A stretch of 54,818 bases of DNA, from assembly GCA_013285985.1 (NCBI GenBank), contig JABDGR010000003.1, positions 1 to 54,818 of the forward strand. Reading direction: 5' to 3'. Under the pieces are notes generated by a model. The model was not told the DNA's origin. It saw only the letters and a list, made by a program, of their open reading frames with translations, and did not search any database. Of this stretch, positions 28,267 to 34,586 are shown piece by piece (position 1 is the first letter of the stretch; every line of letters begins with the position of its first letter). Source of the DNA: Verrucomicrobiota bacterium (GTDB lineage: Bacteria; Verrucomicrobiota; Verrucomicrobiia; Opitutales; JABDGR01). The position numbers and the translations under genes were made by a program.

Positions 28267-28294
28267 TTGCCAGACGGGGTGGTGTTATTATATC
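28267..28294 (+). promoter_or_regulatory. Possible sigma-70 promoter of tRNA pair
   Basis: TTGCCA (28267-28272) and TATATC (28289-28294) are spaced by 16 bases and lie 18 bases before the first base of tRNA-Glu. Both hexamers deviate from consensus, so this is a suggestion based on position. Confidence 0.35.
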
Positions 28295-28312
28295 TCCTCA
28301 ACTCTTGCACAC

Positions 28313-28390
28313 GTCCCCTTCGTCTAGCCCGGCCTAGGACACCAGGTTTTCATCCTGGCGACTGGGGTTCGAATCCCCAAGGGGACGCCA
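28313..28390 (+). tRNA. tRNA-Glu (anticodon TTC), CCA encoded
   Basis: The acceptor arm GTCCCCT pairs with AGGGGAC, and the anticodon stem CCAGG/CCTGG encloses loop TTTTCAT with anticodon TTC. The T-arm contains GGGTTCGAATCCC. Discriminator G and an encoded CCA finish the gene. All arms fold, so it appears functional. Confidence 0.95.
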
Positions 28391-28401
28391 TATTTTCTCC
28401 C

Positions 28402-28489
28402 GGCCCGATGGCGGAATTGGCAGACGCGCTGGACTCAAAATCCAGTATCCTCTAAAGATGTGTGGGTTCGACCCCCACTCGGGCCACCA
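28402..28489 (+). tRNA. tRNA-Leu (anticodon CAA), CCA encoded
   Basis: The acceptor arm GGCCCGA pairs perfectly with TCGGGCC. The anticodon stem CTGGA/TCCAG encloses loop CTCAAAA with anticodon CAA. A long variable arm, typical of class II tRNAs, follows, then a T-arm with GGGTTCGACCCCC. Discriminator A and CCA are encoded. It starts 11 bases after tRNA-Glu and probably shares its transcript. The transposon insertion site lies 31 bases downstream. Confidence 0.95.
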
Positions 28490-28528
28490 GTTTGGAAAAG
28501 ACAGTTGAGTTGCCGTGGAGTGGACTTC

Positions 28529-28547
28529 GGCACTGTATCAGTTTGAA
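28529..28547 (+). repeat. Left terminal inverted repeat of transposon
   Basis: The sequence GGCACTGTATCAGTTTGAA is preceded immediately by the 8-bp target copy TGGACTTC. It matches 18 of 19 bases of the reverse complement of the right end. Confidence 0.85.
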
Positions 28548-28651
28548 GGCATGAAATTTCTAGGAACAAGTCTTTGCGCTCTAGGATGATGAGAAAGATT
28601 GGTTTGTCACCCGAAGCCTCAGAGTTGAAGTGAATCAGTGAGCGAAATAGG

Positions 28652-28669
28652 CATGTTTTTGAAAACATG
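28652..28669. repeat. Hairpin downstream of transposon protease gene
   Basis: CATGTTTT and AAAACATG form a perfect 8-bp stem around a two-base centre. It lies 31 bases past the stop of the minus-strand protease gene, so it may act as a transcription end for the transposase-protease operon, although no strong T-run follows. Confidence 0.35.
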
Positions 28670-28699
28670 GTGTATAGTGGCGGCATGCAAAATCCTACA

Positions 28700-29419
28700 T
28701 CATCCAAAGAAGGTGCGCTGTGGAGGCGTGCCGTTAAGCCTGTCTATCTCTGCTACGAGGCCGCTCAACTGGTCAAAGCTCTCAACCTGCATGAGTCCGG
28801 GGTAGGAGTCTTGCCGTTTATCACCGGGCGTGCGCGGAGTTTGAAATGGATGAAATTGGCTAATGATTCCGATGATGTAAACGCTCCCGGTTTCAACTTG
28901 CCTGTAATCCATGCGGAAAGCGGGGCCACCACTAACACCGCAAACTCCAGAGCCGTCCACGAGATAAGCGGGGCGGCTGCTCACGGGTCTAGCACTGATA
29001 TGCCCAGTGAAAAAACAAAGTGTGTTGAAATGAGTGACGGGAAACCCCACCCATCCGATACGGTCGCCAGTTGGAATGATTTGATTCCACCCGAGGACTG
29101 GGAGGTCATTCTTCGGGAAGTCGGCGAGTATTTGAGGCTTAATGCTGATTATCGCAGAGTCTCCCGTTGTCGTTGAATAATTTTTGAGAATTGTTCTTTC
29201 ACTTCTCAACAAAGATATGGGTGGAAGGTGGCGGTCATTGGATAGCGTTATTGGAGTGCCATCAATGTCCGCTCGATTTATGACGTGCGCCGCTGTTGCT
29301 ATCAGTGCAACGCCGTCACGATTGCGATAAACAAAGCCCGTTCCGCAATCTGTTTGTGTCTCAATCCTGATAATAATGCTTCCAAAAAACTCGAACATCG
29401 CCCGCTCTATAAACATCAC
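28700..29419 (-). CDS. Trypsin-like serine protease, transposon passenger
   Basis: The 239-residue protein has a full chymotrypsin-fold triad: H45 in ATAAHV, D87 in TGDSAII and S163 in GVSGGPAF. It has no signal peptide or transmembrane helix, so it is probably cytoplasmic, unlike most trypsin-like bacterial proteases. Its start (GTG 29419 or ATG 29416) overlaps the TGA of the upstream transposase gene, so the two are translationally coupled. Cytoplasmic proteases of this fold are known as effectors in several defence systems, but nothing here proves such a role. It could also process the transposase or the neighbouring toxin-antitoxin proteins. The catalytic call is firm; the role is inference. 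Confidence 0.8.
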   Translation of the reverse strand: MMFIERAMFEFFGSIIIRIETQTDCGTGFVYRNRDGVALIATAAHVINRADIDGTPITLSNDRHLPPISLLRSERTILKNYSTTTGDSAIISIKPQILADFPKNDLPVLGWNQIIPTGDRIGWVGFPVTHFNTLCFFTGHISARPVSSRPAYLVDGSGVCGVSGGPAFRMDYRQVETGSVYIIGIISQFHPFQTPRTPGDKRQDSYPGLMQVESFDQLSGLVAEIDRLNGTPPQRTFFG

Positions 29420-30264
29420 GCAGCTTTATTCTCGGATTCGGAGTCGAGCAAGCTGATTATATCCTCTAATTCCCAAACGTGGTCTGTGACCCCGGCCTCC
29501 ATCGCTGGCGTGCATCGCAACGTCTGGTGAATTTTGCAAAAATTATAGGTCATGTAAAAGATTGCTAGGCTGTGCTTGTGGTTAGACAGCTTCTTTGAGT
29601 GAGCGTTAGTGAGGCGCGTGAATCGACGGTTGTGCATCCGTAGCGTGAGATTCAACCGCTCCGCATAACTGGTGGAAACTTTTTTCAAATCAGGATTGCC
29701 GCTTATGCGGGATTTCTTTGCGCTTAGGAAAACGGGGGGACTGTAACGCACTTGCTCGTTGATAGGAGCTTGACCGTAATTTTTGACGAGCATCGCATAA
29801 TCCACATTCGCCCCAAACACTTGCTCCATTGCGCCAAGGTAGGCTGAGTGCCCATCGGTTGTGATTTGCGGCCTGACGGCCAAGCGGGAGCGCAATTCCT
29901 CCAAGAAGCGATAAGCCTCCATGCCGTCGCGTTCGCCAACGTGCCAGTGTATCGCAAGGCGTGAATCCGCGCACGTTGCTACCCATGTCCAGACATTCCC
30001 CCATTGATTACGCCGGGCGGTTTCGCTGACGTTCTTTTCCTTGGCTCCGATGAAACTCCATATCTCATCGGCCTCAATGCGAGCGCATTTCAAGCCGCGC
30101 AGGGCCTTGTCCTGATAGGCTTGGCAGGCTTCGCCAAGCTCAACAAAGAGCTTCATTACCGTGGTAATAGAAACGTCGCATAGGCGGCTCGTGGCACGCA
30201 TCCCCATCCCCTCGGAGATACAGGCGAGGATTTGCTTTCTGGTGTTGGCGGGTAGTTGGTTCAT
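29416..30264 (-). CDS. IS1-family-like DDE transposase (single frame)
   Basis: The 282-residue protein begins with a helix-turn-helix (ILACISEGMGMRATSRLCDV), as in InsA. The catalytic acidic residues follow in ADEIWSFIG (near 72), TTDGHSAYLG (near 140) and YAERLNLTLR (near 206), as in IS1 transposases. Unlike classical IS1, which needs a frameshift between insA and insB, this is one continuous frame, as known for some IS1 subgroups. ATG 30264 is preferred to an ATG 18 bases upstream because the GGGG tract abuts it and the helix-turn-helix follows directly. Its stop overlaps the protease start. It is divergent from the toxin-antitoxin pair. Confidence 0.85.
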   Translation of the reverse strand: MNQLPANTRKQILACISEGMGMRATSRLCDVSITTVMKLFVELGEACQAYQDKALRGLKCARIEADEIWSFIGAKEKNVSETARRNQWGNVWTWVATCADSRLAIHWHVGERDGMEAYRFLEELRSRLAVRPQITTDGHSAYLGAMEQVFGANVDYAMLVKNYGQAPINEQVRYSPPVFLSAKKSRISGNPDLKKVSTSYAERLNLTLRMHNRRFTRLTNAHSKKLSNHKHSLAIFYMTYNFCKIHQTLRCTPAMEAGVTDHVWELEDIISLLDSESENKAA

Positions 30265-30378
30265 ACCCCTAACATAGCACATTTAGCTTGCTCGTGCAAG
30301 TTAAATTATTGTTGAGTTATTCACAATGTCCCATTGATTGAGCTTGAGCATTAGCCTAAGTGCTAGTATGTTCACTCC

Positions 30379-30873
30379 ATGGGTTTCTTGAGACAAGAGG
30401 TGGATTCTATCCAACTGGCCAATTACATTTTGGCCAAGGTTGGCCCGATGTCTCATTTGAAGCTCCAAAAGCTGATTTATTATACTCAGGCTTGGCATCT
30501 TGCCTATTTTAAAGAACGTTTGATTAAAGATGATTTTCAAGCATGGTTGCATGGGCCTGTTTCGCTGAAAGTTTGGAAAAATTTTAAAAGTAATGAAAAT
30601 CCACTTCTAAATAAAATTGAAGTTGAGCCGCTTGCAGCTCAAAGCGCAAAAGCGCACTTGGCCCATAATCTGACCAAAGACCAACATCAACTAATTGATG
30701 ACGTTCTTAAAGAGTATGGCAACCGCACTTCCTACCATTTGGAGTGCCTTACTCACGCGGAAAAGCCTTGGATGGACGCTAGAAAAGGAGTCGGCATAGC
30801 TGATAAATGCTCGAATGTTATTTCTACTGAAACAATGGCTACGTTCTACCGCACCAAGGCCGTTAAGCAATGA
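30379..30873 (+). CDS. Panacea-domain protein, likely antitoxin
   Basis: The 164-residue protein has the Panacea (SocA/GepA-like) signature: SIQLANYILAKVG, then LKLQKLIYYTQAWHLAYF (about 27-44), and FQAWLHGPVSLKVWKNFK. Panacea domains act as chaperone-like antitoxins (PanA) that neutralise many unrelated toxins. The stop overlaps the next gene's start by 4 bases (ATGA), as in known PanA-PanT operons. It is the first gene rightward from the transposase and lies wholly within the transposon, where it may stabilise the element. Confidence 0.82.
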   Translation: MGFLRQEVDSIQLANYILAKVGPMSHLKLQKLIYYTQAWHLAYFKERLIKDDFQAWLHGPVSLKVWKNFKSNENPLLNKIEVEPLAAQSAKAHLAHNLTKDQHQLIDDVLKEYGNRTSYHLECLTHAEKPWMDARKGVGIADKCSNVISTETMATFYRTKAVKQ

Positions 30874-31286
30874 GGTGGGTAAAGTCAGGAGCGCAGCAGA
30901 ATCCGCTTAAAGGGCAGTCGGAAATTCCGGCAACTGTAAGGAAAAAGCCCATATCATTCAATTTTGGGCAATTAGACACTAGGCAGGGTCAAACCCTGGA
31001 TAATTGGAGCAATTCCGGATTGCTTTTGAAAATGGTGACGCGATTCAAAGACCATGGACTAAAACCGATTTACGATTGCTATAACGACAAATTCAAATGC
31101 TACGATAGTTTTCCCGAAACTAAAAAAACTGATTTTAAGCGTCCGTCGCACATCCCCGAAGATGCTATTTGGGCTTCCATGCATTTACAGGGCAAAGAGT
31201 GTGTTATTGGTCATGTTTCACTAGATATATTTTTTGTTGTCTTTTTGGATGCCGAGCATCGGTTTTATATATCCGAAAAGAAATGA
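30870..31286 (+). CDS. Small PanT-like toxin candidate
   Basis: The 138-residue protein is translationally coupled to the Panacea antitoxin. The C-terminal third (WASMHLQGKECVIGHVSLDI, then FFVVFLDAEHRFY) recalls a family of small proteins commonly paired with Panacea antitoxins. The N-terminal half, with ISFNFGQLD and KMVTRFKDHGL, also fits that group as I remember it. No catalytic motif is recognised, so the cellular target is unknown. Toxin identity rests on pairing and resemblance. Confidence 0.65.
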   Translation: MRWVKSGAQQNPLKGQSEIPATVRKKPISFNFGQLDTRQGQTLDNWSNSGLLLKMVTRFKDHGLKPIYDCYNDKFKCYDSFPETKKTDFKRPSHIPEDAIWASMHLQGKECVIGHVSLDIFFVVFLDAEHRFYISEKK

Positions 31287-31289
31287 GAT

Positions 31290-31553
31290 TCATCCCTTCT
31301 TCCCCTTCCACCGATTCTTGCCACCCATCCGCGCAATCTCGCTCCTACGCTTGGCCGATAGACTGGTTGCCCTAGCCTTACCGCCTTTAGCGGCTCCTAG
31401 ACTCGACAGATAGACCGCGCCGGGATTCTTACTCTCGGCAATAGCCTTTTGGAATATCTCGTCTCGTGTTGGCGGCGGCGATGGGTGGCGCGCCTCCATG
31501 CGCTTCATGTGCTCTTGAAACACGCCGTGGGCTGTCTTAATGGGGTCTGGCAT
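31290..31553 (-). CDS. Small basic protein with AKGGKAR motif
   Basis: The 87-residue protein converges on the toxin candidate, with 3 bases between stops. The C-terminal half contains GAAKGGKARATSLSAKRRSE followed by IARMGGKNRW. This lysine/arginine- and glycine-rich motif is shared by many small bacterial proteins of unknown function and suggests nucleic-acid binding. The N-terminus is charged and proline-rich. It sits just inside the right end of the transposon and may be a passenger or regulator. Confidence 0.6.
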   Translation of the reverse strand: MPDPIKTAHGVFQEHMKRMEARHPSPPPTRDEIFQKAIAESKNPGAVYLSSLGAAKGGKARATSLSAKRRSEIARMGGKNRWKGKKG

Positions 31554-31614
31554 AATACCGGAAGCCTAGCACAGCTAACCCGAGCAAGCAAGGCTTGACC
31601 TGCCGAGGGTTGTT

Positions 31615-31633
31615 TTCAAACTGATACAGTACC
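31615..31633 (-). repeat. Right terminal inverted repeat of transposon
   Basis: The reverse complement reads GGTACTGTATCAGTTTGAA, 18/19 identical to the left end. The 8-bp target copy TGGACTTC (31634-31641) follows immediately. Confidence 0.85.
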
Positions 31634-31682
31634 TGGACTTCCCCCCGTTTGACTTTCCCCTGCTTCGCGCGCATGGTGAGGG

Positions 31683-32342
31683 ATGATGTTGCGGCGCGTC
31701 CAACCGGAATTGCTCGATGGGTTGCCGCCGGACCACCCCGACGCGTTGCACAACCGGCGCGACTTGCGGTTCTTCAACGCCGTCATGGGGAACTTCCGCT
31801 GGTTCGCCCGCACTTTGCGCCAGCACCTGTGCACGGGTGACCGGTTGCTCGAACTCGGCGCGGGCGAAGGCGATCTGGGGCTTTATTTGCGCAAGGCGCT
31901 GTCCGATTACGATTTTTCCTACACGGGATTGGATTTGTGGCCACGGCCCGCGAACTGGCCGGAGCCTTGGGGCTGGCGGCGCGAGGACCTGACCCAATTC
32001 CCCGACTACAGCCAATCCAACATCATCGTCGGCAATCTGATTTTGCACCAGTTTGAAGACGACGTGCTGGCCGAACTCGGCCGCCAGTGGCGCCGAACGG
32101 CGCGTTTGCTCGTTTTCTGCGAACCGTCGCGGCGGCCGCTGCACCTGCGCCAAATGCCGCTCGCGCGCCTCGCGGGCATCAACTACGTCAGCCGGCACGA
32201 TGCGCGCGTCAGCATCGAGGGCGGCTTCCTGAATGCCGACCTGCCGGGCATGCTCGGCGTGGACCTGCTGCCGTGGCGCGTGGAACTCCAGCAGACATTT
32301 TTTGGCGCGTATCGCATGGTGGCGGTGCGAAACGACGCCTGA
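31683..32342 (+). CDS. Class I SAM-dependent methyltransferase of type III PKS cluster
   Basis: The 219-residue protein has SAM-binding motif I LLELGAGEGDLGLYL (about 57-71) and the later acidic GLDLWPRP and VGNLILHQF segments. It belongs to the broad UbiE-like class. A GGTGAGGG ribosome-binding site abuts two consecutive ATG codons (31683 and 31686); spacing favours the second. With the flavoprotein and type III PKS downstream, it most likely O- or C-methylates a phenolic polyketide. The transposon insertion lies about 40 bases upstream and may have separated it from its native promoter. Confidence 0.82.
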   Translation: MMLRRVQPELLDGLPPDHPDALHNRRDLRFFNAVMGNFRWFARTLRQHLCTGDRLLELGAGEGDLGLYLRKALSDYDFSYTGLDLWPRPANWPEPWGWRREDLTQFPDYSQSNIIVGNLILHQFEDDVLAELGRQWRRTARLLVFCEPSRRPLHLRQMPLARLAGINYVSRHDARVSIEGGFLNADLPGMLGVDLLPWRVELQQTFFGAYRMVAVRNDA

Positions 32343-32355
32343 TTGTGATAAGAAG

Positions 32356-32429
32356 TTCACCGCAAAGACGCCAAAGATCCGAAGGAAATAATTTTAAAGT
32401 CTTTGCGCACTTTGCCTCTTTGCGGTGAA
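32356..32429. repeat. Dispersed-type palindromic intergenic repeat
   Basis: TTCACCGCAAAG (32356-32367) is the exact reverse complement of CTTTGCGGTGAA (32418-32429), enclosing 50 bases that contain partial copies (AAGACGCCAAAG, CTTTGCGCAC). Repeats built on CACCGCAAAGACGCAAAG are familiar between genes in several environmental phyla. It occupies the gap between the methyltransferase and flavoprotein genes and could fold into a long RNA hairpin. Confidence 0.6.
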
Positions 32430-32440
32430 ATCCCCTCCTC

Positions 32441-33487
32441 ATGTCCTCCACCCATCCCATTTCCATCGTCGGCGGCGGCCTGGCCGGTTTGGCCCTGGGG
32501 GCGGCATTGGCGCGCGCGGGAGTCGCGGTTACCTTGTGCGAAGCCGGGCGTCTCCCGCGCCCGCGGGTGTGTGGTGAATTCATCAGCGGACTCAAACCCG
32601 CCACCCTCGCCCGCCTCGGGCTCGCGCCGCATTTGCGCGGCGCGGCGATGAATCGCTCCACGGGCTGGCATGCGGGTGGGCGCCTGCGCTGGGCGGCGGA
32701 ATTGCCCGAAGCTGCGCCGGGGCTTTCGCGCATGACGCTCGAAGCGCGGTTGCTGGAAGACTTCGTGGTCGCGGGCGGTGAACTGCGCCTGAACTTTCGC
32801 GCACCCGACAGTGGCGATGTACCCGGACAGGTTTGGGCCGCCGGACGCCGGGCCGATGCGTCCAGCCCGTGGCTCGGCCTGAAAATCCATTGCCGCAACC
32901 TCGCCCTCGACCATGATTTGGAATTGCACCTTGGCCGCGGCGGCTACGTCGGCGCGGCGCGCATTGAAGACGGCCGCGTGAACATCTGCGGCCTGTTTCG
33001 CGTCCGCCCGGAATTGCGCGGCCCGCGCGAGGAACTGCTGCCCGCCTACATCGCCGCCTGCGGGCTGGACAAATTCGCCGCCCGCATCGCGCAGGGCGAC
33101 CCCGACCCCGCCAGCGCCGCCGCTGTTTCCGGGCTTGATTTCACGCGCACCGGATTCAATGACGACCGCGTTTCGCTCGGCGATCACCTGGCCGCCACCC
33201 CACCCTACACCGGCCACGGCATGGCGCTGGCACTGGAACACGCCGCGGCGGCGCTCAGCCCGCTGGTTGCTTATGCCTCGGGTGGGAAAAATTGGCCGGA
33301 AACAACCCGGGAAATTCGTGCCGCCGTTGCCACACAATCTGGCACCCGCCTGCGCTGGGCGCGGACGTTGCATCCGTGGCTGCTGCATCCGGTCAAGCAA
33401 TCGCTCCTGCTCGCCCTGGCCGACACACGCCTGCTGCCATTTAAATTTCTTTATCAGGCGACTCATGGCGAATCCGTGGCCGCCTGA
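32441..33487 (+). CDS. FAD-dependent oxidoreductase of type III PKS cluster
   Basis: The 348-residue flavoprotein has the N-terminal dinucleotide fold ISIVGGGLAGLALGAALARA (residues 7-26), the RPRVCGEFISG segment (near 42) typical of geranylgeranyl-reductase/PHBH-type monooxygenases, and the second FAD motif TPPYTGHGMALALEHAAAAL (near 250). Family members hydroxylate aromatic rings or reduce isoprenoids. Next to a type III PKS, ring hydroxylation of a resorcinol- or pyrone-like product is the more likely role. It is separated from the PKS by 30 bases and is probably cotranscribed with it. Confidence 0.85.
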   Translation: MSSTHPISIVGGGLAGLALGAALARAGVAVTLCEAGRLPRPRVCGEFISGLKPATLARLGLAPHLRGAAMNRSTGWHAGGRLRWAAELPEAAPGLSRMTLEARLLEDFVVAGGELRLNFRAPDSGDVPGQVWAAGRRADASSPWLGLKIHCRNLALDHDLELHLGRGGYVGAARIEDGRVNICGLFRVRPELRGPREELLPAYIAACGLDKFAARIAQGDPDPASAAAVSGLDFTRTGFNDDRVSLGDHLAATPPYTGHGMALALEHAAAALSPLVAYASGGKNWPETTREIRAAVATQSGTRLRWARTLHPWLLHPVKQSLLLALADTRLLPFKFLYQATHGESVAA

Positions 33488-33517
33488 AGAATTTTTTTCT
33501 TTTACTTTTCCCTCACG

Positions 33518-34570
33518 ATGTTTCTCCACGCCCTCGCCAATGTCGTGCCCGACCAACGCCTGACGCAACGCGAGAGTTGGGAAATTTTACGCCGTTCGCC
33601 CGCCGCCCGCCACCTGCGGGCGTCCTCGCACAAGCTCCTCGAAAAAATCCTCACCGGCGACAGCGGCATCGAAACGCGCCACTTCGCGGTGGGCGACCTG
33701 GACCGCATCTTCGACCTCGACGCTGAATCGCTGAACCAAGCTTTTGAACGCGAAGCTCCCGCGCTCGGCGAACGCGCCCTGCGCGCCGCATTGGCCGAAG
33801 CCCGGCTGGCGCCCGGTGATTTGGACGCCTTGGTGATGTGCACCTGCACCGGCTATCTGTGTCCCGGCCTTTCGAGTTTTGTCGCTGAGCGGGCGGGCGT
33901 GCGCCCAGACGCGTTTTTACAGGACATTGTCGGCCAGGGTTGCGGCGCGGCCATACCCTCGCTGCGGAGCATCAGCCACCTGCTGGCGGCGCGGCCGGGC
34001 GCGCGCGTTGCGTTTGTCGCGGTCGAGATTTGTTCGGCGGCATTTTACCTGGATGACGACCCTGGCGTGCTCGTGTCACTGTGCCTGTTTGCCGACGGCG
34101 CCTCGGCCAGCATCTGGAATGGCCACCCCGGCCCGACAAAGTTGCGCTGCGACAACTTTGACACGCTCCACATCCCCGCCGACCGCGAATACATTCGCTT
34201 TGAAAACCGCGGCGGCAAACTGCGCAACAAGCTCGACAAGACCGTACCCGAACGCGCCGCCGCCGCCGTGCGTGCGCTCTTCGACCGCCAAAACGGGACG
34301 GAGGAAAAAATCGGCCACGTCCTCGCCCATGCCGGCGGCAAAAAAGTGCTGGAAGCCGTGGGCACCGCGCTCGACGACCGCTTTGCGCTGGCGGAAAGCG
34401 CGGCGGTGTTGCGCCGCTGCGGCAACATGAGCAGCCCGTCCGTGCTTTTTGCCCTGGGCGAGCATTTGAAAAATAATCCGCCGGTGAAAAAAAACGGCGC
34501 GGAAGATTTGTGGCTCACCTCCTTCGGCGCGGGCTTTTCCGCGCATGCCTGCCGCCTCACGCGCGAATAA
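33518..34570 (+). CDS. Type III polyketide synthase (chalcone/stilbene-synthase family)
   Basis: The 350-residue enzyme condenses an acyl starter with malonyl-CoA units. The catalytic triad is recognisable: Cys near 141 in VGQGCGAA, His near 270 in LAHAGGKKVL, and Asn near 301 in CGNMSSPSVLF. The C-terminal LTSFGAGFSAHACRL is the usual GFGPG-type loop, here in the variant form FGAGFS. Starter and product cannot be read from sequence. Order and neighbours (methyltransferase, flavoprotein, PKS) parallel bacterial alkylresorcinol/alkylquinone clusters such as srsABC. Confidence 0.9.
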   Translation: MFLHALANVVPDQRLTQRESWEILRRSPAARHLRASSHKLLEKILTGDSGIETRHFAVGDLDRIFDLDAESLNQAFEREAPALGERALRAALAEARLAPGDLDALVMCTCTGYLCPGLSSFVAERAGVRPDAFLQDIVGQGCGAAIPSLRSISHLLAARPGARVAFVAVEICSAAFYLDDDPGVLVSLCLFADGASASIWNGHPGPTKLRCDNFDTLHIPADREYIRFENRGGKLRNKLDKTVPERAAAAVRALFDRQNGTEEKIGHVLAHAGGKKVLEAVGTALDDRFALAESAAVLRRCGNMSSPSVLFALGEHLKNNPPVKKNGAEDLWLTSFGAGFSAHACRLTRE

Positions 34571-34586
34571 AACCGCCCGCGCGCAT

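Larger units (their letters stand above)
28529..31633. mobile_element. IS1-type transposon with passenger genes (3105 bp)
   Basis: Both ends are visible. Left GGCACTGTATCAGTTTGAA (28529-28547) is inverted at the right end (31615-31633) with one mismatch in 19. Directly outside, the 8-bp sequence TGGACTTC is perfectly duplicated (28521-28528 and 31634-31641). IS1-family elements characteristically make 8-9 bp duplications and have ends beginning GG, matching the IS1-like transposase inside. The element is far longer than a simple IS1 (about 0.8 kb) because it carries a serine protease gene, a Panacea-type toxin-antitoxin pair and a small gene. The intact ends and target duplication suggest a recent, possibly active insertion, about 40 bases upstream of the methyltransferase of the polyketide cluster. 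Confidence 0.85.

Noticed and set aside
26071-28310. 385- and 361-residue minus-strand frames
   Set aside because: They are opposite the clearly conserved DAHP synthase and malate dehydrogenase genes.
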